DNA from: Neobacillus bataviensis LMG 21833
Lineage (GTDB): Bacteria; Bacillota; Bacilli; Bacillales; Cytobacillaceae
Reading direction: 5' to 3'
Length of the DNA stretch: 64,000 nucleotides
NCBI RefSeq assembly: GCF_000307875.1
Contig: NZ_AJLS01000097.1
Span: forward strand, 1-64,000
A program made the position numbers and the translations under genes. The notes under the pieces were generated by a model. It saw only the letters and a list, made by a program, of their open reading frames with translations, had not been told where the DNA came from and searched no databases. Of this stretch, positions 1 through 8,289 are shown piece after piece; position 1 is the stretch's first letter, and every line of letters begins with the position of its first letter.

Positions 1-16
1 GGGTAATATTTGACGC

Positions 17-811
17 TTACTCATCAACCACTCCTTCTTCACGTTTTTCCTCTAACCGTTCATCGTAATACCGGCAAAACTTCTGTTTTAGGATTCCATA
101 AAAGTAAGCAATCGACTTCTGGACAACCTTTGTGAATTTTAGCTTTCTAATCAGCTGTCTAAAGGCTTCAATGGCGATTCCCACAATGACATCTGTTTCT
201 TCAAGTAGTTTATAGTCATAAGCTAGGATATGAACCATATGCCAATAGTCTTCGATTAACTTCGCGTCATCGAAGAAACATTTAACAAATTGAACAAATT
301 CTTGTGGAACTCGGTTGCTCACAAAGGTGTGATTCAATTCAGACGGTTCTTCTTTACGTTTTTTTATCTCTTGATCTTTTTCAGTTTTTAAAAGATTAAT
401 AGTTTCATTATGGGGGTTCATTGTTTCCTGTTTGGGTGGTTCACTTACGGGAAAACGATGAAATACATAGAGATTACTCGACTGCGAACCGTTGCCCCGC
501 TCCGTTTCATAGACAGTGAACAACCCTATTGCTTTTGCCTTGCCAATCATCCGTTTAAATGTGGAACGGGAAATCCCATGATCGTGGTATTTATCATGAA
601 TCGCCTTTAACACCGTGCCGATTTTGGCATTGCAAACACCAGGGATTTTCGCAGCAAAACGAACCAGCCGCTTTAAACCGACTAGCTCCCCTTTTGAAAA
701 ATCAGACTTGTGCTCCAATAACCACATTTCCATATGATGGTTAAACTCTTTCAAACTTTCAAATTGCGAATACTGTTCAAATCCCTCAATGTTACCTGAT
801 TTTAAATTCAT
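17..811 (-). CDS. Helix-turn-helix protein, mobile-element type
   Basis: About 264 residues. The N-terminal half (residues 45-100) reads as a winged or helix-turn-helix DNA-binding domain ('ISRSTFKRMIGKAKAIGLF'). A charged linker follows (about 125-160, K/E rich), then a helical C-terminal part. This layout recurs in uncharacterised Bacillus plasmid and mobile-element proteins; I do not recognise a named family. I chose the ATG at 811 because AAAGGGTGG lies 9 bases upstream; an in-frame GTG at 832 is also possible but lacks a good site. The upstream side holds gene debris and repeats, which fits an accessory origin. The function is unknown; DNA binding is inferred. Confidence 0.7.
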   Translation of the reverse strand: MNLKSGNIEGFEQYSQFESLKEFNHHMEMWLLEHKSDFSKGELVGLKRLVRFAAKIPGVCNAKIGTVLKAIHDKYHDHGISRSTFKRMIGKAKAIGLFTVYETERGNGSQSSNLYVFHRFPVSEPPKQETMNPHNETINLLKTEKDQEIKKRKEEPSELNHTFVSNRVPQEFVQFVKCFFDDAKLIEDYWHMVHILAYDYKLLEETDVIVGIAIEAFRQLIRKLKFTKVVQKSIAYFYGILKQKFCRYYDERLEEKREEGVVDE

Positions 812-916
812 TATTTTGTGCCACCCTTTCACCGCTGGTTTCCGTTTCCGGCACCTCTACGATATCGGGTTTTGCTGTGAGAATCGAACCGCTAAAATTC
901 AAATTTGGCGTTGATT

Positions 917-948
917 TTTGAACGAAAACCCTCGTTTTTGCGTTCAAA
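917..948. repeat. Inverted repeat upstream of the HTH gene
   Basis: TTTGAACG at 917-924 pairs with CGTTCAAA at 941-948, with partial pairing continuing inside the loop. It lies about 105 bases upstream of the start at 811 and could be an operator for that gene or an origin-like hairpin. Only the symmetry is seen. Confidence 0.5.
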
Positions 949-1009
949 TCTGTAATTTGGAGCCGATTTTTGCATTTTATGACGAATTTGATATCAATTT
1001 TAATCTCGG

Positions 1010-1128
1010 CCTTTGCAGACTACAGCAGGGTAAAAGAAGGTAGATGGGCCAAAACGATTAATCAGTTCTATGTGTGGGATCGGGATATCAAACAACTCCT
1101 AACAGGTACCGTCCAAATTTCTGGATAG
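1010..1128 (+). pseudogene. C-terminal gene fragment
   Basis: An open frame without a start reads 'FADYSRVKEGRWAKTINQF' and ends in a stop at 1126-1128, inside a palindromic repeat. The composition looks protein-like (aromatic and charged residues), so this is probably the tail of a lost gene. I do not recognise the family. The repeat insertion may have supplied the stop. Confidence 0.35.
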
Positions 1129-1139
1129 TACCTGGCACT
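1104..1139. repeat. Palindromic repeat, family 2, copy 1
   Basis: Contains 'ctggatagtacctggcac' facing an imperfect reverse complement. Related copies are at 1184-1220 and 12831-12870. Confidence 0.6.
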
Positions 1140-1183
1140 TCAACCTTCTACTTGATGAATTTATTTCAATTTAACAAGTGACA

Positions 1184-1220
1184 GTGGCACCATCCTAATT
1201 TTTGGATAATACCTGGCATT
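1184..1220. repeat. Palindromic repeat, family 2, copy 2
   Basis: Starts 'gtggcaccatcc' and ends 'ggataatacctggcat'; the two arms are imperfectly complementary. It lies just before the long form of the family-1 repeat. Confidence 0.55.
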
Positions 1221-1227
1221 TCTACTA

Positions 1228-1370
1228 TTAAAATCCCTTCATAGTAGATATAGGGATTAAGAGAGAAAAGGATAGGTGATTTCGGAAATATGTGAATATT
1301 TTTTGACAATCATATAAAGGGTCAGCCCCCCGGTGCGCTAAAGCGTAAGCATGCCGGGGGGCTGACCCTG
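1228..1370. repeat. Long palindromic repeat, family 1, copy A
   Basis: The left part ('cttcatagtagatataggg' and about 65 bases after it) is shared with copies at 16301 and 27641. The right part (1318-1369) is a near-perfect palindrome with arms 'agggtcagccccccgg' and its complement around 'tgcgctaaagcgtaagca'. It lies 19 bases past the stop of the minus-strand PH-domain gene, so the hairpin may also act as its terminator. Confidence 0.8.
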
Positions 1371-1388
1371 AAAACCTGTATTTGTTTA

Positions 1389-1733
1389 TTACTGATGGAT
1401 ATCATCAATCTCAAGTCTTTGGCTATTTCGTTGCTCCATAACAGCATTACGAATAATGTCTTTCACTTCCACTGATTTTTTAATATTTTTAAGCAGAATA
1501 ACGCTATTCATGTGATCAGTGGACAAAACCGTAATATCCCCGAATCCAAAGATTCTTTCTACCAAATTTCGTTTCACTTGAATATCACGAACTCGAAATA
1601 ATTCAATTTCACTGATAATTTTGGTGAAAACCCCTTTTTCAATAATAAGCCTTTGATTTGTGATCCGATATTTCGTAAATGACGGAAAACCAAAGAAAAA
1701 TGACTTCCCCATCCAAAGATCTTTTTCTTCCAA
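1389..1733 (-). CDS. PH domain-containing protein
   Basis: 114 residues, no signal peptide or membrane segment. The pattern 'KYRITNQRLIIEKGVFTK' followed by 'IELFRVRDIQVKRNLVER' and 'FGFGDITVLSTD' is the bacterial PH-like (bPH_2, YdbT-type) domain, and fills nearly the whole protein. The start is a TTG at 1733, 6 bases after GGAGGCG; no ATG fits the spacing. It is a stand-alone domain, where family members are often membrane-anchored. The role is unknown, possibly a lipid- or protein-binding module. Confidence 0.8.
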   Translation of the reverse strand: MEEKDLWMGKSFFFGFPSFTKYRITNQRLIIEKGVFTKIISEIELFRVRDIQVKRNLVERIFGFGDITVLSTDHMNSVILLKNIKKSVEVKDIIRNAVMEQRNSQRLEIDDIHQ

Positions 1734-1992
1734 AGAAACCGCCTCCTTGTTTACATATTTTTAAATAATTCTAGTACCGAATTAATAAGTCAAATTTTAA
1801 TTGTGCCTGTGTTCCCCGGTTAATCATTTAAATATTCGACGCGTAATGTATAAAAATCCTTCCATATGTATTAGTAAATTATAAGTACAATTTATATAGC
1901 AGTTAGATTCAAATCCCAATGCTATTTTTTAAAATCCCAATACTCTCTTCGAAAGGGAGAACCCTATTATTTCAAAAGATAATAAACTCTCC

Positions 1993-2463
1993 CTAGTATT
2001 CTTTTTTTATATAGTCAATGTTTTTACTTTTGCAAAATTCTATAGCTATTTCCTCATATTTCATATCTCGGTAATCATACCATTGGTCAGAGATTCCTAA
2101 ACGGTTAACACTGTCTTTAAATCGTTGGAATGCTCCCTTTCCACGAATAGAAGCAAGTAATGCATCTTGTGTTTTACTATCAGAAAGGCTATTACAATAA
2201 CTTTCCATCATTTCATACTCATCAATATCAAAAGATGAAGGGAGTCCGGCAAACTGATCAAAACTGTCTACTATATCATAGGCTAGCTTTACATCTTCTT
2301 GTTGCCATTCTGGTAGGTGTTCATAATCCTCTCCATCGTCGGCAATCGCTAAAGCCTCCTGAGAGACATACACTATTTCTCCTGTTTTAAGGTTAAGATA
2401 CGAACGGTTCTCTTCCGATTGCATTTCCATTCCTTCAATTATGTGTTCAAGCTTTACTTGCAT
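1993..2463 (-). CDS. UPF0158 family protein
   Basis: About 156 acidic residues. The opening 'VKLEHIIEGMEMQSEE' with 'YLNLKTGEIVYVSQEAL', and the late 'GKGAFQRFKDSVNRLGI' followed by a Trp/Tyr-rich stretch, match the UPF0158 family, which has no assigned function. I chose the ATG at 2463 because GAAAGGATG sits 7 bases upstream; the ATG at 2472 overlaps that site. It stands alone. Confidence 0.85.
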   Translation of the reverse strand: MQVKLEHIIEGMEMQSEENRSYLNLKTGEIVYVSQEALAIADDGEDYEHLPEWQQEDVKLAYDIVDSFDQFAGLPSSFDIDEYEMMESYCNSLSDSKTQDALLASIRGKGAFQRFKDSVNRLGISDQWYDYRDMKYEEIAIEFCKSKNIDYIKKEY

Positions 2464-2472
2464 AGACAACAT

Positions 2473-2867
2473 CCTTTCGTTTAATTTTCCACTTCTTTCT
2501 TTACCACCAGAAGAAAAACCAACAATTCCCCCTTCAATATTTTCTGCACATATACACCACCATTAGGAATGTTATTTATCCATATCTATTCCTTCCTCTA
2601 ATGTTATTGCTTCCATTACAATAATCCCTCCAATCTCAAAATAACATTTTACCCATAATAAGCCAATAAATTACAGAATTAATCTGCTTCTTTGTTCAAT
2701 AAGAAAAAGCCAGCCGTTTTAGCATAAAGAATGTATAAATAATTTTACAGAGGAGATATGACTTAATACGAAGCAAACTTTTATTTACAAGGAATTTGTG
2801 TTTAATATGTTAAAATAAATTTGTAGTTTGTGAAAGGGTTATCAAAGATAGAGAGTGGAGGGGTTAT
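2473..2867. other. Intergenic region, no gene seen
   Basis: About 395 AT-rich bases between divergent genes. I see no convincing ORF, RNA or repeat; it should contain both promoters. Confidence 0.5.
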
Positions 2868-3143
2868 ATGAAAACGATAATAAATCGAATAGCACTTGGA
2901 GTGATTTTACTAGTTGTAGTTTTATGGGAGGTAGATAAAGCTTCTTTAGGATACTGGTATATAGGAATTATTCCTCTTATTTGTCTTACTTTAGTAGTTA
3001 ATTACATTAGTAAATTAGAAAAAAAAGATGAAATTGATAAAAAGGTAAAAATAATAGGTTGGATTTGTTTTTTTGCAACTGTAATTATAGGATTAGTGCT
3101 AATCCTATCGTATCCTGAAATTTTTAATACATATGGTTTTTAG
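2868..3143 (+). CDS. Small three-helix membrane protein
   Basis: 91 residues with three hydrophobic stretches (about 7-20, 28-46, 65-82) and a charged loop 'KLEKKDEIDKK' between the second and third. GGAGGGG lies 4 bases before the ATG. A hairpin terminator follows at 3215. The layout (two helices, Lys/Glu loop, third helix) closely resembles the 89-residue protein at 45010-45276, suggesting a small paralogous family. No known function. Confidence 0.65.
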   Translation: MKTIINRIALGVILLVVVLWEVDKASLGYWYIGIIPLICLTLVVNYISKLEKKDEIDKKVKIIGWICFFATVIIGLVLILSYPEIFNTYGF

Positions 3144-3214
3144 AACAACAGGAAATCAATAATTCAACAAAAGGGTGCTTTAACTTAATTATGTTGGTAA
3201 AATATTACGCTAAA

Positions 3215-3239
3215 AACGCTCAGGAATAATCTGAGCGTT
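3215..3239 (+). terminator. Hairpin after the small membrane protein
   Basis: AACGCTCAG and CTGAGCGTT pair around a 7-base loop. It lies 72 bases past the stop; the U-tract is weak. Confidence 0.5.
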
Positions 3240-3562
3240 ACTGGCTATTTACATTGCTAATTTACTGTTAAAATATATGCGAATTAGGTTGCCTTTTGCA
3301 TTGTTTTTAACATTTTTCTCCCCATCAACCGAACCCATTAGTTTTAGCAGCCAGCTCTTTAAGGAAAGCCCACCGTTAGCTTAAGTGTAACGGTTCACAA
3401 TCTTTTTTATAGAGTGTATTCATTTATTTTCTTCAGATAAAAAAGAATATCAGACACTTTATGGTAGCGTCTGATATTCAGATTATTTTGCACCGATCAA
3501 TTATCGTTATTATCTCAAGGCTTTCAATGCAACGCTCAAGCGTTAACCTGTTCAAGCAAGTA

Positions 3563-3830
3563 TTAAATTGATATTAGTAAGATGTAATAGAGATGGTTTA
3601 TATGTTGTAAAGTTTCAAAATCTGTAAACAAAGATAATGTTGGGTGAGTCTTCACATTTTCAATGAATAGTTCTCCACAAAACCCTCTTAAATGTTCAGC
3701 TGGACGAGCTCGACCAGTTCTCCCATAGCTTACGATACCTGCGGCTTTGTTATTCCAAGCTTCACGAGTAGCAATATTCAAGTGTATTTTTTAATACTCC
3801 AGAAGATTTTGATTGTATTCCTTAACAAAA
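3563..3830 (-). pseudogene. Decayed NADPH-dependent FMN reductase
   Basis: The frame at 3563-3781 reads 'EAWNNKAAGIVSYGRTG', then 'AEHLRGFCGELFIENVKTHP' and 'LSLFTDFE', which is the C-terminal half of NADPH-dependent FMN reductase-like flavodoxin-fold proteins. Just upstream, shifted frames give 'EYNQ' and 'SGVLKNTLEYCYS', the expected preceding motif, so there are at least two frameshifts. The N-terminal half is missing. It is a dead remnant with no promoter seen. Confidence 0.7.
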
Positions 3831-4001
3831 AATACGAACCCATACAAGCTGCCAAAAACTTTCATTCCTATTCAAATCAATTTTTTAAAGCTTGTTCTAA
3901 CAGAATATCAATCAATAAATAAACCAACTGCTCTTGTTTCCTACCATCTTTTAATAAAAGTTGAAGTTATTCAAACCTAAAATATTCATCTAATTTTTAG
4001 A

Positions 4002-4811
4002 TTACCAGTTTAAATTTTTACTTTTTACTTGTGGTACAGTTGGATTTTGAGCAAGAATTCCACCATCTGCATTAATAACTTGTCCAGTAATGAAATCAGA
4101 TTCCTCACTTGCTAAGAATAAAGCTAAGTTAGCGATATCACGGGGATTACCAATTCGATTTACTAATTTTGTTTCTTGGTATACTTCAATAAGTTGTTTT
4201 AAGCCTTCCGGTGCATTTTCTATAATGAAATCGTTTAAAACCATACCAGGTGCAATTGCGTTACAACGAATACCTTGTTTACCAAATTGCACTGCTGTTG
4301 ATTTCGTTAAGCCAATTACACCAGCTTTTGCTGCCGCATATGCTGATTTTGTTAGTTCACCAACTTGTCCACCCATAGACGCTGTATTAATGATTGATCC
4401 GCCGCCATTTTCTAACATAACTGGAATTGCATATTTTGTCCCCAGCATAACGGATCTTAAATTGTACCGCATTGTTTCATCCCATTCAAAAACATCTAAA
4501 TCTTTAACATTTAAGTCATTTTTAAAGTCGAGACGTGCTGCGTTATTATGCAAAATATCTAAACGACCGTAGGTATCGACAGCAGCCTGAATCATTTCTT
4601 TGATTTTCTCTTCTTCCCCGATATCAACAAATTGAGCTATTGCTTCTCCATTTTTATCTTTAATTTCCTTTACTACACGCTCTAAAGCTTCCATATTAAT
4701 ATCTGCTGCCACTATTTTTGCACCCTCAGACGCAAATAGTTTTGCAGTCGCTTCTCCCATACCTGAAGCTGCACCTGTGATGATAGCAACTTTGTTTTCT
4801 AATCTACCCAT
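4002..4811 (-). CDS. Short-chain dehydrogenase/reductase (SDR)
   Basis: 269 residues, classical SDR. The cofactor motif TGAASGMG is at about 12-19, NNAA at about 90 (NNAG in most relatives), and the catalytic YAAAK at about 158-162. It should oxidise or reduce an alcohol/ketone with NAD(P). GGGGAGGC precedes the ATG by 7 bases. It is transcribed divergently from the SDR at 4915; the shared 103-base gap carries a perfect inverted repeat. The neighbouring TetR gene and the Baeyer-Villiger cluster suggest a cyclic or steroid-like alcohol substrate, but this is inference. Confidence 0.88.
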   Translation of the reverse strand: MGRLENKVAIITGAASGMGEATAKLFASEGAKIVAADINMEALERVVKEIKDKNGEAIAQFVDIGEEEKIKEMIQAAVDTYGRLDILHNNAARLDFKNDLNVKDLDVFEWDETMRYNLRSVMLGTKYAIPVMLENGGGSIINTASMGGQVGELTKSAYAAAKAGVIGLTKSTAVQFGKQGIRCNAIAPGMVLNDFIIENAPEGLKQLIEVYQETKLVNRIGNPRDIANLALFLASEESDFITGQVINADGGILAQNPTVPQVKSKNLNW

Positions 4812-4874
4812 AAAAAAAGCCTCCCCAATTGCATAATTTTAAAATATATGTTACAAATCAATTATATGAACTAT

Positions 4875-4889
4875 TTTACACTTTGTAAA
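4875..4889. promoter_or_regulatory. Inverted repeat between divergent SDR genes
   Basis: TTTACA-ctt-TGTAAA, a perfect 6-bp inverted repeat 25 bases upstream of the SDR start at 4915. It is a plausible operator, perhaps for the TetR protein encoded at 5756; binding is inferred only. Confidence 0.45.
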
Positions 4890-4914
4890 GAAAATGAATT
4901 TGGAGGTTATTCAA

Positions 4915-5658
4915 ATGAGATTGGATGGTAAAGTAGCAATAATTACAGGAGCTGCAAATGGTATGGGAGCAGCTGAAGCTAAATTTTTCGCAAAAGAAGG
5001 AGCGAAGATTGTAGCAACAGATTTAAACGAAGAAAAATTAAACGAAGTAGTTTCCGAAATTAAAGCAGCAGGTGGAGAAGCCGTTGCGATTAAACAAAAC
5101 GTAACATCTGAGGAGGAATGGAAAAATGTTGTTGCAAAAACAGTAGAATTGTATGGTAAAGTAGATGTTTTAGTTAATAACGCTGGTGTTGCAATAAACA
5201 AAACAATTGCAAACATGGAAATGGATGAATGGAATTTCGTTATGGACATTAATCTAAATGGCTGTGTTCTTGGAATGAAATACTGTATTCCTGAAATGCA
5301 AAAAGCTGGTGGAGGTTCAGTTATTAACATTTCTTCAATTGGTGGTATCGTTGGAATGGCAGGTACAAGCCCATATACAGCTGCTAAAGGTGCCTTACGC
5401 TCTTTATCAAAATCAGCAGCAGTTGAATATGCTAAAGATAAAATCCGAGTAAACTCTGTACACCCTGGAATTATTGTAACACCAATGACGGCTCCTACAA
5501 TGGAAGCAGCAATGCCCTATTATGAAGCCCATACTCAATTACCTTACATGGGAGAACCAGAAGATGTTGCTTATGGTGTACTATTCTTAGCAAGTGATGA
5601 ATCAAAATTCATGACTGGAGCTGAATTAGTAATTGACGGTGGTTGGACTGCACTTTAA
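4915..5658 (+). CDS. Short-chain dehydrogenase/reductase (SDR)
   Basis: 247 residues, a standard classical-SDR length. TGAANGMG is at about 11-18, NNAG at about 88, and YTAAK at about 152-156; the tail 'GAELVIDGGWTA' is typical. The start is the ATG at 4915, 8 bases after GGAGG; an upstream ATG at 4894 lacks a site. A strong terminator follows at 5669, then the TetR regulator. Divergent from a second SDR, it may belong to the same oxidation pathway as the genes at 6-10 kb. Confidence 0.88.
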   Translation: MRLDGKVAIITGAANGMGAAEAKFFAKEGAKIVATDLNEEKLNEVVSEIKAAGGEAVAIKQNVTSEEEWKNVVAKTVELYGKVDVLVNNAGVAINKTIANMEMDEWNFVMDINLNGCVLGMKYCIPEMQKAGGGSVINISSIGGIVGMAGTSPYTAAKGALRSLSKSAAVEYAKDKIRVNSVHPGIIVTPMTAPTMEAAMPYYEAHTQLPYMGEPEDVAYGVLFLASDESKFMTGAELVIDGGWTAL

Positions 5659-5668
5659 AAATTTAGTA

Positions 5669-5703
5669 TAGCAACTTTAGATATTCTAAAGTTGCTATTT
5701 TTA
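5669..5703 (+). terminator. Intrinsic terminator after SDR
   Basis: TAGCAACTTTAG and CTAAAGTTGCTA form a 12-bp stem with a 5-base loop, followed by a T-rich run. Confidence 0.85.
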
Positions 5704-5755
5704 TTTTCATTGAAATCATGCTAGTATTAATATAACAATTAAAGGTGTGATATAT

Positions 5756-6364
5756 ATGGAAATAAAGGATCCTCGTCAAATTCTCTCTATAAAAAAATTA
5801 CAAAAAGCATATTTATCTCTTCTATTACAGGAAAACGAAAATATGTCCATTCAACGGCTTTGCCAAGAAGCACAGGTAACTCGACCAACATTCTATAATT
5901 TATATAAAGATTTAATGGATTTACGCATTCATTTATATAATAGTATTCTGGAAGAATTAAGAAAGTCATTGACTATAACCAATCCAAAAAAACTAGAAGA
6001 TATTGAACCTGAAGAATTACCAGAAAATATGATATTTCTATTCGAACATATTTTACAAAACCATTTGGCATATGAAGTCCTTTTCATTTATAAACCAGAT
6101 GCTCTTTTTATGGAGAAAGTTAAATTAATTATTCGTCAATATATTGTGGATGGAATACGTGCTTCCCAAAGCACAGAAAAGGATTATCGAATGGAAATTC
6201 CCTTTATTATCTCTTACACAACAGGTGCATATTTAGAAAGCATTTTTTGGTGGATCAAAAATAATTATAAGTATACACCTGAAATAATGGCAGCTAAGTT
6301 ACTTGAAATTTCACTATATGGTCCTTATAAAAATGTGATTAATTGGAAAAAACAAGGAAGCTAA
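5756..6364 (+). CDS. TetR/AcrR family regulator
   Basis: About 202 residues. The N-terminal helix-turn-helix is seen as 'MSIQRLCQEAQVTRPTFYN' then 'LYKDLMDL' (about 31-58); the rest is a helical ligand-binding domain with aromatic residues near the C-terminus. Start: ATG at 5756, 7 bases after AAAGGTG. It lies between the SDR pair and the esterase/SDR/monooxygenase operon and probably represses one or both. The ligand is unknown; a hydrophobic ketone or alcohol would fit. Confidence 0.8.
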   Translation: MEIKDPRQILSIKKLQKAYLSLLLQENENMSIQRLCQEAQVTRPTFYNLYKDLMDLRIHLYNSILEELRKSLTITNPKKLEDIEPEELPENMIFLFEHILQNHLAYEVLFIYKPDALFMEKVKLIIRQYIVDGIRASQSTEKDYRMEIPFIISYTTGAYLESIFWWIKNNYKYTPEIMAAKLLEISLYGPYKNVINWKKQGS

Positions 6365-6385
6365 ATTAAGCACCCAATGGATTTA

Positions 6386-6417
6386 ATACTCCCCTTTAAT
6401 ATCATTTAAGGGGAGTA
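6386..6417. terminator. Bidirectional terminator
   Basis: ATACTCCCCTTTAA pairs with its complement around 'tatca'. It sits between the convergent TetR and esterase genes, with A/T runs on both sides. Confidence 0.8.
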
Positions 6418-6427
6418 TATATTTAAT

Positions 6428-7390
6428 TTATTTATTTTCTACAGGCTGTTTACGATGGAGCACATGTTTTACTGCACCGATATACTCTGCAAGTGCCCGC
6501 TGACTGATATTCGCTTGTGGTACAACTCCTTCAAATCCGTGATAAGCTCCTGGATACAAATGGAATTCAACATCTACGCCTGCTTGACAAAGTTTTTGGA
6601 TATAAATTAGGGTCTCATCACGAAATGGATCCAATTGTCCAACACATGTGTACGTAAATGGAAGGCCAGATAAATCTGTAGCTCGAGCAGGTGCCGCATA
6701 AGGAGGGACATTTTCTGTTCCATTTGCACCATTTAAATACATCGTCCAAGCTCTTTGGTTCAAATCATGATTCCAAACCATGTTACCTGTGATTTCAAGA
6801 CTTGATGGTGTGTTATTCCGATCGTCAATCATAGGGTACAACGGCATTTGGAAACAAAGCTCTGGACCTTTCCGATCTCTAGCAAGTAATGATAAGGCAG
6901 CTGTTAATCCTCCCCCAGCACTAGCACCTGCCACTCCAATTCGGGAAGGATCTACACCTAAACTTGCAGCATTTCCGGAGAACCAATTCAGTGCTGAATA
7001 ACAATCCTCCAACCCTGCTGGATATGGATTTTCTGGGGCTAGTCTATAATCGACTGCGACCACTACACAATTTCCTTCTGTAACAAATTTCTGGCACAAA
7101 ACATCATCCCCTTCAGGGACTCCGAATACATAACCACCTCCATGTATCCATAATAATCCAGGCAAAAGTTCATTTTTTTCCTTTGGTTCATAAATTCGTA
7201 CCCGAATGGAGGGGTTATCGGTTGGAACTGGTATCATCCGGTTGGATATAGAAACAGATTCATTAATAGGAATTTCAATGGATTGAGAGATTTGAACCAT
7301 ACCTTGTCTTGTTTCTTCAAGATAATCTAAATCTAGTGGTGGGAAAACTTCAAGAACTTCCCTTAATTCAGGATCAATTCTGTTTTTCAT
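6428..7390 (-). CDS. Alpha/beta hydrolase, HSL-type esterase
   Basis: About 320 residues. The oxyanion motif HGGG is at about 83-86, the nucleophile GASAGG (Ser157), then the acid in 'DPFRDE' and His in 'YHGFEG', so the catalytic triad of the hormone-sensitive-lipase (esterase family IV) type is complete. I use the ATG at 7390 with AGAGGTGA 7 bases upstream; the ORF extension to 7456 encodes an unlikely Ile run. It follows an SDR and a Baeyer-Villiger monooxygenase on the same strand, so it most likely opens the ester or lactone that the monooxygenase makes. Confidence 0.9.
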   Translation of the reverse strand: MKNRIDPELREVLEVFPPLDLDYLEETRQGMVQISQSIEIPINESVSISNRMIPVPTDNPSIRVRIYEPKEKNELLPGLLWIHGGGYVFGVPEGDDVLCQKFVTEGNCVVVAVDYRLAPENPYPAGLEDCYSALNWFSGNAASLGVDPSRIGVAGASAGGGLTAALSLLARDRKGPELCFQMPLYPMIDDRNNTPSSLEITGNMVWNHDLNQRAWTMYLNGANGTENVPPYAAPARATDLSGLPFTYTCVGQLDPFRDETLIYIQKLCQAGVDVEFHLYPGAYHGFEGVVPQANISQRALAEYIGAVKHVLHRKQPVENK

Positions 7391-7429
7391 TGCCAATTCA
7401 CCTCTGATAATAATTATTATAACAAATTC

Positions 7430-7447
7430 AATGTATACGTTTACATT
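7430..7447. promoter_or_regulatory. Inverted repeat upstream of esterase
   Basis: AATGTA-tacgtt-TACATT, 40 bases before the esterase start. It could be an operator, resembling the TTTACA repeat at 4875. Weak evidence. Confidence 0.35.
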
Positions 7448-7474
7448 AATTAACATCTTTTATTTTAAGATTAT

Positions 7475-8209
7475 TTAAGCTGTTAAACCTCCATCTACAG
7501 TAACGATAGAACCATTCATATAACTTGCCTCTTCAGATGCGAGAAAACAAACAACATTAGCTATTTCTTCAGGAGATGATGGTCTTCTTAGTGGCCCATT
7601 CTGTACTGGATCGGACATATCCATATCCTTTGTCATATTTGTTATTACCCCTCCTGGACAAACTGCATTAATCCGAATTCCCTTTGGTCCGTATTCCGCA
7701 GCTGCTGTTTTCGTAAGACCCACTACACCATGTTTACTTGCAGAGTAGCCTCCTAGAAATGGCGTACTTTGAACTCCTGCTGTTGAAGCAGTGTTTATAA
7801 TTACCCCTGACCTCTGTTCTTCCATGACCTTGATTACATACTTAAGCCCAAGAAAGGCTCCTTTTAAATTTACTGCCATAATCCGGTCAAACGTCTCCTC
7901 ACTATAATCAGCTAAAGGGGATAGTGTCCCCATAACTCCAGCATTATTAAAGAAAACATCTATTCTTCCATATCTTTCTTTTATATTCGCAACATAATTC
8001 TGCACTTCCGTACTACTAGATACATCTGCTTGGATAAAAATACCATTCCCCTCTTGTTCTTTAACAAGTCGAAGGGTTTCTTCTCCACGTGCCACATCAT
8101 AATCAACTAGAGCAACCAGCATACCCTGAGTCGAAAGCTTTAAACTGGCTGCCCTGCCTATGCCACTTCCTGCACCGGTAATGATTGCTACACGATTTGC
8201 TAAGCTCAT
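7475..8209 (-). CDS. SDR alcohol dehydrogenase
   Basis: 244 residues. TGAGSGIG is at about 10-17, NNAG at about 88, and the catalytic YSASK at about 151-155; the ending 'GSIVTVDGGLTA' is typical. The start is the ATG at 8209 behind GGAGTGG; a TTG at 8230 is also in frame. It lies between the Baeyer-Villiger monooxygenase and the esterase, the position expected for the dehydrogenase that turns the secondary alcohol into the ketone substrate. Confidence 0.88.
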   Translation of the reverse strand: MSLANRVAIITGAGSGIGRAASLKLSTQGMLVALVDYDVARGEETLRLVKEQEGNGIFIQADVSSSTEVQNYVANIKERYGRIDVFFNNAGVMGTLSPLADYSEETFDRIMAVNLKGAFLGLKYVIKVMEEQRSGVIINTASTAGVQSTPFLGGYSASKHGVVGLTKTAAAEYGPKGIRINAVCPGGVITNMTKDMDMSDPVQNGPLRRPSSPEEIANVVCFLASEEASYMNGSIVTVDGGLTA

Positions 8210-8289
8210 GTCTCCACTCCATTCCCTCAATTATCCAAAAAGATTTAGATCTTTTGTTCATATTCTATAAAAATGTTTGTAACAGACAA

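Noticed and set aside
4090-4572. A 160-residue ORF opposite the SDR
   Set aside because: It is the shadow of a well-supported gene on the other strand.
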